A stretch of 64,000 nt of DNA from Desulfosporosinus cupriresistens. Its GTDB lineage: Bacteria > Bacillota > Desulfitobacteriia > Desulfitobacteriales > Desulfitobacteriaceae. Made by a program: the position numbers and the translations under genes. Location of the stretch: assembly GCF_001707885.1 (NCBI RefSeq), contig NZ_MASS01000015.1, positions 22,666 through 86,665 on the forward strand. The letters are read 5' to 3'. Position 1 is the first letter of the stretch. Every line of letters begins with the position of its first letter. Positions 1-9,098 of the stretch are shown in pieces. The notes under the pieces were generated by a model. The model saw only the letters and a program-made list of their open reading frames with translations. It was not told where the DNA came from and did no database searches.

Positions 1-2
1 AG

Positions 3-1019
3 TCAAATTCCGGAGGGGTTCGAGGAGGGGCTGGCAGTTCAAACACTCTAAGTATGACAGATGTTTCGAAAATTCCAATCGACACGGCTGTGAAAGCAGT
101 TTCGCCTGTTTCGAGTACCAATGCTCAAGTGGTTTTTGGTTCAGGAAACACCTCGACGAGTATTACTGGTACGACAGCGGACTATGCGATCATTAAAAAT
201 GTCACGATTGCTAGTGGACGTTTTATTACAAAAGAAGATGTCGATAGCAGTGCAAGAGTTGCTGTTCTCGGCCCGACAGTGGTTACAAACCTTATGGGTG
301 ACGCGAATGCTTCAGTTATCGGAAAAGTTATTAAGATCAACAACGTTCCCTTTCAAGTTATCGGAGTGACAACGGCCAGTGGGTCAACCGGGTTTATGAG
401 TAGTGATGATATGATTACCGCACCGATTTCAACCGTTCAGGCGCGTTTAATCGGGAAAAAGACAGTGCGTAATATCCTGGTCTCGGCTACTTCAGCAGAC
501 TTTATGCAAACAGCCCAAGATGAAATTACGGCAGCCTTGCATAAAACGCATAAAATCCCCGAGGGCAAAGCGGATGACTTCACAGTTCAGAATCAGGCGG
601 ATATGTTAGCTACCATGACAGGAGTAACCCAAACCTTGACCATGCTTCTGGGTGGAATTGCTGGTATCTCCTTACTGGTTGGAGGGATTGGAATCATGAA
701 TATCATGCTTGTTTCGGTCACCGAGCGAACCCGGGAGATCGGAATTAGGAAAGCAATTGGGGCTAAAGGCATGGATATTCTGTTGCAGTTTCTCATCGAA
801 GCAGTCGTACTTAGCGTCTTAGGTGGAGGGATCGGTATTGCCCTTGGGTATGGAGGATCTACTCTGGCAGGGAAGGCCTTAAAAATGAGCACCAGTATTT
901 CTATGACCTCAGTGTTGGTTGCCTTCTGCTTTTCTGCCGCGATCGGGATTGTCTTTGGAGTTTTCCCGGCACGAAAGGCTGCGGCAATGGACCCCATTGA
1001 TGCCTTAAGGTATGAGTAG
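3..1019 (+). CDS. MacB-type ABC transporter permease, 3' part
   Basis: The reading frame is open from base 3, so the gene begins before the window; an ATG at 54 is internal. The visible part has the end of a periplasmic-type MacB core domain, then a transmembrane segment (GGIAGISLLVGGIGIMNIML) followed by the conserved cytoplasmic SVTERTREIGIRKAIGA motif. Two more membrane segments follow, ending in the family-typical DPIDALRYE tail. This is the FtsX domain of MacB-like permeases, which use an ATPase partner and often a membrane-fusion protein to export peptides or drugs or act mechanically at the envelope. The partners would lie upstream. Glycine-rich residues encoded at bases 6-40 match the Gly-rich loop common in Firmicute members. 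The substrate cannot be told. Confidence 0.9.
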   Translation, partial: SNSGGVRGGAGSSNTLSMTDVSKIPIDTAVKAVSPVSSTNAQVVFGSGNTSTSITGTTADYAIIKNVTIASGRFITKEDVDSSARVAVLGPTVVTNLMGDANASVIGKVIKINNVPFQVIGVTTASGSTGFMSSDDMITAPISTVQARLIGKKTVRNILVSATSADFMQTAQDEITAALHKTHKIPEGKADDFTVQNQADMLATMTGVTQTLTMLLGGIAGISLLVGGIGIMNIMLVSVTERTREIGIRKAIGAKGMDILLQFLIEAVVLSVLGGGIGIALGYGGSTLAGKALKMSTSISMTSVLVAFCFSAAIGIVFGVFPARKAAAMDPIDALRYE

Positions 1020-1149
1020 AGCCAACCTTATTCGAGGTTTGTGAATCTCAGAGTTTCAAAATACGCCGAAACCCTTGGACGAGAAAAAACTCGTATAGAT
1101 TTGAGGGGTTGTTATATTTATACTGCAAGTTAGAAAGGAGAAATAGAAC

Positions 1150-2769
1150 ATGGGGAAGAAGCAACAGATACGGACAGTTTTAAGTATTCTGATGATGGTT
1201 TCTTTGCTGATTAGCATGATGCCGGGGTTGGCAGTTGCTGCTACTGATTCCACTACTAGTGACACTTACATTACCTTGAGAGGGCTTACGTTCGTGTCTG
1301 ACGAAGACTCTACACTGATTATTGGGGAAGCAAAGACCATCAATGTGAAATTAACTCGGATTCCGGTAAGTAAGGTTTTCACGGGATCGGTGAATGCGAC
1401 CATTACAGATTCTGAGGGTAAAGTGACCCAGTATACCGCATCGGGTGGTGGTGGCTTTTACAATGTTTCTAATGTTACCCTATATACACCGGGAGACTAC
1501 ACGCTTAAGATTAGTGCTGTTGATCCAAACAAAGGTTCAGTAACTGCGACCATCAAGGTCCTCGATGCTGTTACAACGGTAACGGATCCGCTCATTATAA
1601 ACGCAGACAACTCTATAACAGTCAAGCTTACGGATTCTGAGGGGAATCTTTTGAAACAAAGGTCAGTGACTGTTGATGGAACGGAAGTTGATGGAGGAAC
1701 CCAGAATTATACGACCTTAAATGATGGAACCTTTATACTGAACATGACTCCGACAAAATCAGGTAATGTCAACCTTGTCTTTGGTGGAAAGATCATTGGG
1801 ACAATACCCGTTAGTCCAGCTTTTGTAGCGGATAGTCGGATTGGTTCACAAGCTTCTGATAATGTGGGGCTTGCGGTTGAGGTCGCCAAGCAAGGTTGGC
1901 AGAGCGCAACAAATGTAATTTTAGCACGCGATGATCAGTTTTCCGATGCTCTAGCAGCGGCTCCGCTCTCTAAGAAACTCAATGCTCCGATTCTTATGAC
2001 GGCTTCTTCCAGCTTAGATGAGCGGACGTTAGCAGAGATTCGCGAGCTGGGTGCCCAGAACATCTATATCGTTGGCGGAACAGTAGCTATATCGCAGAGT
2101 GTCCAAGATAGCTTGAAGGGGTTTAATGTTACTCGGATTGCTGGTCAACAAGGATATGATACAGCTGCTCAGATTTCCTCGAATGTGGGTACTGATTCCA
2201 CCCATACGGTATATCTGGCCAATGGGCATGCAATTCCGGATGCTATAGCGATAAGTGCCTTTGCTGCTGAGCAAGGAAACTCGATTTTGCTGACCGATAG
2301 AGATACATTACCAGCGTCTACGATACAGGCTTTGGCAAATCTGAATGCCAGTAACGTCATCTTACTAGGCGGGACGGCGGTTATTGGTACTTCGGTGGAA
2401 CAACAATTAAGCGCAAAGTATTCAGTCAAACGTTGGGGTGGTTTTGACCGTTATGATACACAAAGTATTATCTTTCAAAACCTTCTTAATACCGAAAATC
2501 CTCAGTCCCCACTTTATTTTACCTCGGGACTAGTTCGCCAAGATGATGTAAGCTCAGGAAAACCCTATGCAGATGCCTTAGTAACGGCCGCTTTAGCTGC
2601 CAAAACAGGAGGGTTTGTGGCAATGCTGCCGAAGAATGATATTCCTTCAAGTTTGAATTATTTCTTATTATTTAATAAGGGGTATATTGCCAAATCAGCT
2701 GTTGTGGGTAACAATAGTGGCGTCTCACAGAATTTGGAACAACAGCTTCAACAAATGTTGAACTATTAA
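1150..2769 (+). CDS. Secreted cell-wall protein with CWB2 repeats
   Basis: The 539-residue protein has a clear signal peptide (GKKQQIR, a hydrophobic stretch to about residue 27, then VAVAA). Residues about 35-215 are beta-rich and Ig-like. The C-terminal half holds three cell wall binding repeat 2 modules (PF04122 type), recognised by NVILARDDQFSDALAAAPLS, APILMT, and IYIVGGTVAIS / VILLGGTAVIG. CWB2 modules trimerise and hold proteins on cell-wall polymers in clostridia. The ATG is preceded by an AGAAAGGAG site at 1133-1141. The role of the N-terminal part is unknown; surface display is the safe inference. The gene stands alone after the ABC permease and before a repeat-filled gap. Confidence 0.9.
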   Translation: MGKKQQIRTVLSILMMVSLLISMMPGLAVAATDSTTSDTYITLRGLTFVSDEDSTLIIGEAKTINVKLTRIPVSKVFTGSVNATITDSEGKVTQYTASGGGGFYNVSNVTLYTPGDYTLKISAVDPNKGSVTATIKVLDAVTTVTDPLIINADNSITVKLTDSEGNLLKQRSVTVDGTEVDGGTQNYTTLNDGTFILNMTPTKSGNVNLVFGGKIIGTIPVSPAFVADSRIGSQASDNVGLAVEVAKQGWQSATNVILARDDQFSDALAAAPLSKKLNAPILMTASSSLDERTLAEIRELGAQNIYIVGGTVAISQSVQDSLKGFNVTRIAGQQGYDTAAQISSNVGTDSTHTVYLANGHAIPDAIAISAFAAEQGNSILLTDRDTLPASTIQALANLNASNVILLGGTAVIGTSVEQQLSAKYSVKRWGGFDRYDTQSIIFQNLLNTENPQSPLYFTSGLVRQDDVSSGKPYADALVTAALAAKTGGFVAMLPKNDIPSSLNYFLLFNKGYIAKSAVVGNNSGVSQNLEQQLQQMLNY

Positions 2770-2890
2770 ACAGCTGGTATTGGGTGCTTCATATGAAGTT
2801 TGAACACTACCATGGTTAGATTGATGTACAGAAGACTTATCCAGAAAGAAGTAGAGGATTTGATATGACAAATTCTCTGCTTCTTTTTTG

Positions 2891-3215
2891 TACTAGTCAC
2901 AAAGTATAACCTTTTGTTTCATACTTTCTGGAGGGTTCCTTCTCGCCATCATTGCGCTTTGTCATCCTTGGCAGTGCATAAGCGCAACTAGGGCAGCCGC
3001 CTCCGTCAAGGCTAACAAGAAGGCTAATACGTGCGAAGACAGTTTCTGCAAGAAGGGTTATACGTGCGAAGACAGTGTCTGCAAGAAGGGTTAATACGTG
3101 CGAAGACAGTGTCTGCAAGAAGGGTTAATACGTGCGAAGACAGTGTCTGTAAGAAGGGTTATACGTGCGAAGACAGTGTCTTCGTGTGTGTGTGTGTGTG
3201 TGTGGGGCGCCTGCC
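2891..3215 (-). repeat. Composite interspersed repeat with 33/34-bp tandem units
   Basis: One end (2891-2932) carries a GTACTAGTCACAAAGTATAA stretch, shared in reverse orientation with the 3' end of rdgB (34040-34075). From 3031 there are four tandem units of 33-34 bp (3031-3063, 3064-3097, 3098-3131, 3132-3164) and a partial fifth, all built on GTGCGAAGACAGTGTCTGCA. The fifth completes the palindrome CGAAGACAGTGTCTTCG and runs into a (TG)n tract at 3184-3204 and a GGCGCCTGCCAAGTTTCTTT end. The same end motif, reversed, occurs at 33985 and 40520. Units are contiguous, without spacers. Beyond it, 3216-3419 is AT-rich with no other feature seen. Confidence 0.8.
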
Positions 3216-3419
3216 AAGTTTCTTTATCTTAATTACGGTCTAAGTCTTTTAAATAAAATAGGAATTATTAATATAATATTTTTTTTTATAAATACTAAGA
3301 TAAAGAAGGGAAATTTGGGAGAATGGCGAAACTATAAACTATTAATTGGACTAATTAACCATACCAATATAAGTCAATCCAAAGCTGAAATTGAATAGGG
3401 ATAGGGAAGAGGGGATTTA

Positions 3420-4373
3420 ATGGATCTGGATCGGAAAAGTGGTGTACCTTATTACATTCAGCTTAAAGAACAGATTCGGCGTCGAATAACCCAGGGGGTC
3501 TGGACAGCAGGAACAAAACTTCCGACAGAACGAGAGCTGTCTGAAAGCTTGTCTCTCAGCCGAAATACGGTGAGTCAAGCTTATAAGGAACTGGAAAGTG
3601 AAGGAATCCTAAGTTCAGTACGGGGGAGAGGCACCTACGTTGAGGATACGTTGCTGATTATGCAGCAGGAAAGTCGCAAGGAGAAGGTTTTACGCATCGT
3701 TGATGTGGCCATGGAAGAGGCGGTCGGACTTGGCTTTACGATCGATGATTTTGTATCCTTCGTACATGTGCGAGGGATGGAAAAAAAAGCGCTCCTTTCT
3801 CGCAGGAAAGTGGTCTTTATCGTGGATAACCCTGAGCAGCTCTCAGAGGCCCATTGGAATCTCGGTCCAGGTGTGAGTCTCCTGCCGTTTTTGCTTTCCG
3901 AACTTCAGGGATCTCCTCGGGTCAAGGAACGTTTGGCAGGAATGGACATGGCCGTCACAGGAGAAAATAACCTGGCTGAAGTCAAGGTTCTCTTAGATAA
4001 AGTTGGCATTCCCATTCTGGGGATTTCACTTCAGCCTAAACTGGAGACAATTGTTCGGATTGCCAAATTGACGATGGGCCGGGAGTTGGCTTTAGTTTGC
4101 GAAAGCTATCAATTTGCTGAAATAGTTAAACTTGCTTTGAAGCAAGCCGGTTTGCGCCCAACGTTTAAAACGCTGGTCCAACCGAATGAGGATAATTTAC
4201 GGAAGGTTTTGTTGGAATGTGGAGCAGTGATTCTAGCTCCAAAGCTTCGACGGAGGGTTGAAAAAGTACTTCCGGAAAATATGGAGTGTATTGAATTTCG
4301 CTTTGAACCGGATGCAGGGAGCCTTAATCTCCTGCGAGGAACGTTGCTTGAATTAAAGGAGGAGAAGATTTGA
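3420..4373 (+). CDS. GntR-family transcriptional regulator of the glutamate operon
   Basis: Residues about 8-75 form a GntR winged helix (YYIQLKEQIRRRITQGVW, LPTERELSESLSLSRNTVSQ, GILSSVRGRGTYV). The 317-residue length and the rest of the sequence do not fit the FadR, HutC or MocR effector domains. The last 130 residues look like an alpha/beta fold (GRELALVCESYQFAEIVKLA, GAVILAPKLRRRVEKVLP), possibly ligand-binding. The stop codon overlaps the TTG start of murI, so the two are translationally coupled, and the glutamate mutase genes follow. It therefore probably senses a metabolite of glutamate catabolism and controls this operon; that is inference from position. The 'GAGGGGATTTA' site precedes the ATG. 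Confidence 0.82.
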   Translation: MDLDRKSGVPYYIQLKEQIRRRITQGVWTAGTKLPTERELSESLSLSRNTVSQAYKELESEGILSSVRGRGTYVEDTLLIMQQESRKEKVLRIVDVAMEEAVGLGFTIDDFVSFVHVRGMEKKALLSRRKVVFIVDNPEQLSEAHWNLGPGVSLLPFLLSELQGSPRVKERLAGMDMAVTGENNLAEVKVLLDKVGIPILGISLQPKLETIVRIAKLTMGRELALVCESYQFAEIVKLALKQAGLRPTFKTLVQPNEDNLRKVLLECGAVILAPKLRRRVEKVLPENMECIEFRFEPDAGSLNLLRGTLLELKEEKI

Positions 4374-5272
4374 AAAAACAACGCGTGATTGGTATATTTG
4401 ACTCTGGGGTCGGGGGACTTACCGTAATGAAAGAGATTTTGGAGCAACTGTTGGATGTCCGAGTTGTCTATTTTGGAGATACAGCTCGGGTTCCTTATGG
4501 GAACCGCTCTCGGGAGGAGCTTATTCTTTTCGGAGAAGAGAGTGTCACGTTTCTGATTGGACAAGGGGCAGAGGTGATTGTTGTAGCCTGTAATACCAGT
4601 TCGGCAACCGCGCTTCCCATTCTAAGGGATCGATTTGATGTCCCAATGATCGGTATGGTCGAACCAGGGGCCCGCTTAGCAGTTGAAAAAACAATTGCCG
4701 GCAGGATTGGGTTGATAGCAACGGAAACTACTGTGCGTAGTAAAGCCTATTCGTCCGGGGTGAGTCGAGCCTTGGCTAAAGGGAGTGTACCTGAAAACCC
4801 TGTACTTCGCGAGGCTTGGCAGCACGGAGAGCAGGCCATTGCTCTGGTCAAAGCTCAGGGTTGTCCGCTCTTTGTACCTTTGATTGAGGCTGGGTTAGCC
4901 AATTCAGCAGAGGCTCGAGGGATTGCACGAACTTATCTGACGCCACTCCAGGCGGCTGGCGTAGATGCCCTTATTTTAGGGTGCACACATTATCCCTTCC
5001 TTGAACCAGTCATTCGGGAGATCTTAGGGGAGGATGTGCTGATTGTCGATCCGGCTTTGGCTGTAGTCCAAGAGCTTAAAGTATTGCTGCAGCAAATGGA
5101 TCAGCGGGAACAATCAGGATTGGTTTTGGCACCTTCCGGTTCAGTTTTGGGGAAAAGTCATTGGCGGACCCGATATTTTGTAAGTGGAGATCCTGGCCTT
5201 TTCCGACAAGTCGGAAATACGCTCCTCCAAGTACCGATTGATCTTGTGGAGCAAGTAATCCTGAGCGAATGA
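4370..5272 (+). CDS. murI: Glutamate racemase
   Basis: This cofactor-independent Asp/Glu racemase interconverts L- and D-glutamate. The family motifs are all present: IFDSGVGGLTV (Asp11), GDTARVPYG, the first catalytic cysteine Cys74 in VVACNTSSATALP, and the second, Cys205, in LILGCTHYPF. At 300 residues it is about 30 longer than typical MurI, with extra sequence near residues 135-165 and at the C-terminus. The TTG start at 4370 overlaps the stop of the GntR gene and follows AAAGGAGGAG. MurI normally supplies D-Glu for peptidoglycan. Its place in front of glmS, coupled to the regulator, suggests it may also run from D-Glu to L-Glu to feed glutamate mutase. Confidence 0.95.
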   Translation: MKKQRVIGIFDSGVGGLTVMKEILEQLLDVRVVYFGDTARVPYGNRSREELILFGEESVTFLIGQGAEVIVVACNTSSATALPILRDRFDVPMIGMVEPGARLAVEKTIAGRIGLIATETTVRSKAYSSGVSRALAKGSVPENPVLREAWQHGEQAIALVKAQGCPLFVPLIEAGLANSAEARGIARTYLTPLQAAGVDALILGCTHYPFLEPVIREILGEDVLIVDPALAVVQELKVLLQQMDQREQSGLVLAPSGSVLGKSHWRTRYFVSGDPGLFRQVGNTLLQVPIDLVEQVILSE

Positions 5273-5274
5273 CG

Positions 5275-5448
5275 AGACTCGAGGCTCGAGGTGAGAAACA
5301 CGAAACACGAAGCACGAGGTAAGAAACACGAAGCACGAGGTAAGAAACACGAAGCACGAGATACGAAGTACGAAGTACGGAACTTACACGATCGGACCTC
5401 AGACCTCGGACCTCGTGCCTCGGACTTCGGACTTCGAACCTCGATTAT
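5275..5448. repeat. Low-complexity GAAGCACGAGGTAAGAAACAC repeat tract
   Basis: Between murI and glmS lies a tract of near-identical 21-bp units (ACGAAGCACGAGGTAAGAAAC, three copies at about 5305-5368) flanked by shorter derivatives (ACGAAGTACGAAGTACG). A second half is made of CGGACCTCGGACCTCG-like units, roughly the reverse complement of the first. The two halves could pair into a long imperfect hairpin. The ORFs that cross it in other frames are repeat translation and not genes. A related tract lies between citD and citE. Confidence 0.75.
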
Positions 5449-5460
5449 GGAGGAATGAAT

Positions 5461-5880
5461 GTGGAACAAAAAACCTTGGTTTTAGGGGTTATTGGATCAG
5501 ATGTTCATGCCGTGGGAAATCGGATATTGGATTATGCCTTGACCCAAGCGGGTTTTAAAGTCATTAATATTGGGGTGCTGGCAACTCAGGAGGAATTCAT
5601 CCATGCGGCTATTGAAACGAATGCTGACGTGATCTTGGTTTCATCCTTGTATGGACATGGAGAGATGGATTGCCGGGGTCTGCGGGAGAAATGTCAGGAA
5701 ACAGGAATTGGCAACATTCTTATGTATGTTGGAGGTAACCTGGTTTGTGGGAAATGCGACTTTGAGTCCGTCAAAGAACGGTTCTTAGCCATGGGTTTTG
5801 ATCGAGTTTATCCACCTGGAACTATGCCAGAGACAGCGATTGCAGATTTGCGTAAGGATTTGGGTATTACGAAAGATTAA
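5461..5880 (+). CDS. glmS: Glutamate mutase (methylaspartate mutase) sigma subunit
   Basis: This is the small cobalamin-binding subunit of glutamate mutase, which isomerises L-glutamate to (2S,3S)-3-methylaspartate with GlmE. I start it at GTG 5461, not the ATG at 5455, because GGAGGA (5449-5454) is too close to the ATG. This start also puts the cobalamin motif at Asp14-x-His16-x-x-Gly19 (GSDVHAVGN), the numbering of the characterised clostridial subunit. [15 protein letters not shown] and YVGGNLV are further family blocks. Length is 139 residues, close to the usual 137. It is the first of three mutase genes, followed 14 bases later by glmL. Confidence 0.96.
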   Translation: MEQKTLVLGVIGSDVHAVGNRILDYALTQAGFKVINIGVLATQEEFIHAAIETNADVILVSSLYGHGEMDCRGLREKCQETGIGNILMYVGGNLVCGKCDFESVKERFLAMGFDRVYPPGTMPETAIADLRKDLGITKD

Positions 5881-5894
5881 AGGGGGAATGGACC

Positions 5895-7274
5895 TTGCAA
5901 GCAGTCCTTCTCATCGATTTTGGTAGTACATACACTAAGGTCACGATTGTCGATCTGGATACTGAGGAAATAGTTGGGACGGCCCGAGCGGGTACGTCTA
6001 TTGAGACGAACATAATGGACGGGCTGAAGGTGGCCTTGGCTCAGATTCCTGAGCCAGCGAGAGGCTGGAATTTTGTTCGAAAACTCGCCTGCAGCAGTGC
6101 AGCCGGTGGATTGAAGATGATTGCCAGCGGTTTAGTTAAAGAGTTAACCGCCGAAGCGGCCAGACGGGCAGCCTTGGGGGCGGGGGCGCGAGTGCTGCAA
6201 GTCTTTAGTTATGAACTGACCTTACAGGATCTCGACAAAATTACAGCCTCGAAACCGGATATCCTCTTAATAGCGGGAGGAACGGACGGCGGGAATAAAG
6301 AAATACTGCTGAAAAATGCAGAAATGCTTTGCGCGCTTCCTACTAGCCTGCCTGTCGTGATTGCAGGAAATAAAGCGGTCTCAGCGCAGGCTGCGGACAT
6401 CTTAAGAAAACACCACGATCCCGTAGTTGTGGCAGACAATGTGATGCCAGAACTCGGTGTTTTGGCAGTAGAATCTGCCCGTTTAGCAATTAGGGATGTA
6501 TTTCTAACTCACATCATCAAGTCCAAAGGGTTAGATAAAGCCGAGGAGTTTCTGGAGCGGATCATGATGCCAACGCCAGCCGCAGTACTTTCGGCAGCAG
6601 AACTTCTGGCCCAGGGACACGGTTCCGAACGAGGAATGGGAGAACTGATGGTTGTGGATGTCGGAGGAGCCACGACAGATGTGCATTCCATTGCCAAAGG
6701 TGACCCGAGCAAACCCAGCGTTATGCTTAAAGGCTTGCCGGAACCTTATGCCAAACGGACCGTCGAGGGTGATTTGGGAATGCGTTACAGTTCGGAGGCT
6801 TTAGTGGAAGCGTCCGGGCGTCGCTTGTTTGACTATCTGAGTTGGACAGATGAGCAAGTTGCCTGTCAATTAGGCTTATGTAAGGAAAACCCTTGGCGAA
6901 TCCCTCAAACGGAGGAGGAGGCCAAGTTCGATAGGGCTATGGGCCGAATGGCTGTGAGTTTAGCAGTTGAGCGGCATGTGGGAACGGTTGAGGTAGTTTA
7001 TACTCCGTTCGGCGCTACCTATGTGCAGCACGGAAAAGATTTAACTCCACTTCCGGTGGTAATCGGTACGGGAGGAGTCCTGCTCCATCACCCAGATGCC
7101 TTGGAAATCTTACAGGGGGCGGTCTTTAATCCAGAGGAACCTACGATTCTTAAACCACAACAGGCTAGTTATTATTTAGATAAAGAGTACATTTTGGCGG
7201 CTATGGGTCTCCTACGAGAGGTGGCGCCGCAAGTTGCGCTTCGAATGATGAAAAAATATGTGGTTAAATTATAG
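5895..7274 (+). CDS. glmL: Glutamate mutase-associated protein GlmL (MutL)
   Basis: This 459-residue protein belongs to the MutL/GlmL family of ASKHA-fold ATPases encoded between the two glutamate mutase subunits; it is thought to protect or reactivate the cobalamin enzyme. The nucleotide-binding phosphate-1 motif is LLIDFGSTYTKVTIVD at the N-terminus, and a second is VVDVGGATTDVHSI around residue 255. The start is TTG 5895 after AGGGGGAA; an ATG at 5888 is out of frame. The gene lies 14 bases after glmS and 12 before glmE, so all three are one transcript. It is unrelated to the DNA-repair protein of the same name. Confidence 0.94.
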   Translation: MQAVLLIDFGSTYTKVTIVDLDTEEIVGTARAGTSIETNIMDGLKVALAQIPEPARGWNFVRKLACSSAAGGLKMIASGLVKELTAEAARRAALGAGARVLQVFSYELTLQDLDKITASKPDILLIAGGTDGGNKEILLKNAEMLCALPTSLPVVIAGNKAVSAQAADILRKHHDPVVVADNVMPELGVLAVESARLAIRDVFLTHIIKSKGLDKAEEFLERIMMPTPAAVLSAAELLAQGHGSERGMGELMVVDVGGATTDVHSIAKGDPSKPSVMLKGLPEPYAKRTVEGDLGMRYSSEALVEASGRRLFDYLSWTDEQVACQLGLCKENPWRIPQTEEEAKFDRAMGRMAVSLAVERHVGTVEVVYTPFGATYVQHGKDLTPLPVVIGTGGVLLHHPDALEILQGAVFNPEEPTILKPQQASYYLDKEYILAAMGLLREVAPQVALRMMKKYVVKL

Positions 7275-7286
7275 GAGGGTTTAGTC

Positions 7287-8741
7287 ATGGAATTAACAGT
7301 CCGACAAATGGATGCTGAAGAGTTTCAGCGCCAGAGGCTGGAAGTCTTGGGACAATGGGAGACAGGCAAAGCTGTAAACATTGAAGAAGCGGTCGCCTAT
7401 CATAAATCCTTACCAAAGAGTAAAATATTTGCCGAAAAACTCGCTGAAGGAAAGGCAAACGGCCTCACCTTTGCTCAACCGCGCGCCGGCGTTGCCCTTC
7501 TTAATGAGCATATTGAGCTGTTGCGTTTCCTGCAAGATGAAGGCGGAGCGGATTTCCTACCGTCCACAATCGATTCTTATACTCGTCAAAACCGTTATAC
7601 CGAAGCTCAAGCTGGGATTGAAGAAAGTCGAGCCCTTGGGCGATCTATGCTTAATGGGTTTCCAGCTGTCAACCATGGAGTTGAGGCTTGTCGGAGAGTA
7701 GTCGAAAGTGTACAAGTGCCGGTTCAAGTTCGTCATGGGACCCCAGATGCTCGATTGCTGGCAGAAATTACGATTGCCGGTGGATTTACGGATTATGAAG
7801 GAGGCGGAATCTCATATAACATTCCGTATTCCAAAGACGTTTCCATTGAAAGTACGATTAAATACTGGCAGTATGTGGACCGTTTGATCGGTCTGTACGA
7901 GGAGCAAGGGGTCAAAATCAACCGCGAACCGTTCGGCCCTTTGACTGGGACGCTCGTTCCACCAGCTATCTCGCATGCCGTGGCGGTTATTGAAGCAATT
8001 CTTGCGGTCGCTCAGGGTGTTCGCAGTTTAACGCTCGGTTATGGACAATGCGGTAATCTCATTCAAGACGTCGCTGCGCTGCATACCTTGCCCGCACTGG
8101 CGGAAGAGTATTTGGCAAAACTCGGTTTGCCAAAAGTGATGATTACTACGGTCTTTCATCAATGGATGGGTGGTTTCCCCCAAGATGAAGCAAAGGCCTT
8201 CGGAGTTATCTCCTGGGGAGCGGTGACTGCGGCTTTGGGTAAGGCCACAAAGGTTATCGTGAAAACGCCGCATGAAGCCCTCGGTATTCCAACCAAGGAG
8301 GCCAATGCGGCCGGTATTCGCACTACGAAACAGATTTTAAGCATGTTAAAAGACCAAAGTTTACCTATGACACCAGAACTTGCCTTGGAAGAGGAAATGA
8401 TCTTGGCGGAAACCAGAGCGATCCTCGATCGAGTTCTCGACCTGGGCGAAGGGGATACTGCAGTTGGTGTCGTTAGAGCCTTCCAAGCGGGTGTCATCGA
8501 TGTTCCCTTCGCGCCGAGCCGTTATAATACTGGTAAGATCCTCCCCGCCCGCGATACCACAGGCGCGGTCAGGTTGTTGGATTTTGGTAATATCCCGTTT
8601 GATGAGAGGATTAAGGAGTTTCACCGAGAACGTATTGCGCAGCGTGGGAAGGATGAAGGGCGAGATCCTTCCTTCCAGATGGTAATTGATGATATTTATG
8701 CGATTGGGAAAGGGATGCTCGTTGGGCGGCCAAGGGGTTAG
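7287..8741 (+). CDS. glmE: Glutamate mutase epsilon subunit
   Basis: This 484-residue TIM-barrel subunit binds L-glutamate and, with GlmS and adenosylcobalamin, carries out the radical carbon-skeleton rearrangement to 3-methylaspartate. Recognisable family segments are [64 protein letters not shown] and [17 protein letters not shown]. Length matches the characterised enzyme (about 483). A GGAGG site lies 8 bases before the ATG. After it the operon is interrupted by a 357-base gap with a hairpin element before mal. Confidence 0.97.
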   Translation: MELTVRQMDAEEFQRQRLEVLGQWETGKAVNIEEAVAYHKSLPKSKIFAEKLAEGKANGLTFAQPRAGVALLNEHIELLRFLQDEGGADFLPSTIDSYTRQNRYTEAQAGIEESRALGRSMLNGFPAVNHGVEACRRVVESVQVPVQVRHGTPDARLLAEITIAGGFTDYEGGGISYNIPYSKDVSIESTIKYWQYVDRLIGLYEEQGVKINREPFGPLTGTLVPPAISHAVAVIEAILAVAQGVRSLTLGYGQCGNLIQDVAALHTLPALAEEYLAKLGLPKVMITTVFHQWMGGFPQDEAKAFGVISWGAVTAALGKATKVIVKTPHEALGIPTKEANAAGIRTTKQILSMLKDQSLPMTPELALEEEMILAETRAILDRVLDLGEGDTAVGVVRAFQAGVIDVPFAPSRYNTGKILPARDTTGAVRLLDFGNIPFDERIKEFHRERIAQRGKDEGRDPSFQMVIDDIYAIGKGMLVGRPRG

Positions 8742-9098
8742 CAGCTTCGGTCTCGGTTCGGGGGTCGTTTTGGGGATGACGTTGCTTGAGACTCGTTCAC
8801 GAACTGGCGCTCGCAGGCCAAACTAACGCTCAAGCTTCCCTCCAAACAGGGTGCCCGCCAGATGAGCCATCCTTGGCTCACTGGCGGCTTCGCACATCCT
8901 TGTGCTCAGCCCTGTTTTACGGGTCGCTTTCGTGAAGTTTGGCGGGCTGCTCACTTAAGTCGTTCTCTTGGTCTCAAGCAACGTCTATCCTGGGTCGATG
9001 GGGTCAGGTTCCCTAGGGTGGGGCTGTCTGGGATGCTAATCCCCTTGGGGGTATTAGACTGGGTTGGGGTTGGGAAAAACATCTAGGGAGGGTACATA
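8742..9098. repeat. Hairpin element between glmE and mal
   Basis: The gap contains an element of about 208 bp bounded by a perfect 15-bp inverted repeat, GACGTTGCTTGAGAC at 8778-8792 and its complement at 8971-8985. The arms continue as an imperfect inverted repeat (GGCCAAACTAACG against the complement of GTGAAGTTTGGCGG). Inside are a CCATCCTTGGCTCACTGGCGG stretch and the segment GGCTTCGCACATCC, also found in the 55.6-kb and 12.4-kb elements. The rest (8986-9090) is G-rich without recognised structure. An apparent 74-codon ORF at 8862-9086 is repeat translation. The AGGGAGGG site of mal lies at its right edge. Confidence 0.7.

Noticed and set aside
3031..3185. Possible CRISPR array
   Set aside because: The 33-34-bp units are directly joined without spacers, and no cas genes are nearby; this is a tandem expansion of an interspersed repeat.
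5273..5460. Cobalamin riboswitch before glmS
   Set aside because: The gap is repeat sequence, and no B12-box or adenosylcobalamin-riboswitch core was found.
5076..5469. Minus-strand ORFs across the murI end and its repeat tract
   Set aside because: They translate the low-complexity repeats ([14 protein letters not shown]) and overlap a certain gene.
8862..9086. 74-codon ORF between glmE and mal
   Set aside because: It falls in the hairpin element and its G-rich flank, with no ribosome site or family.
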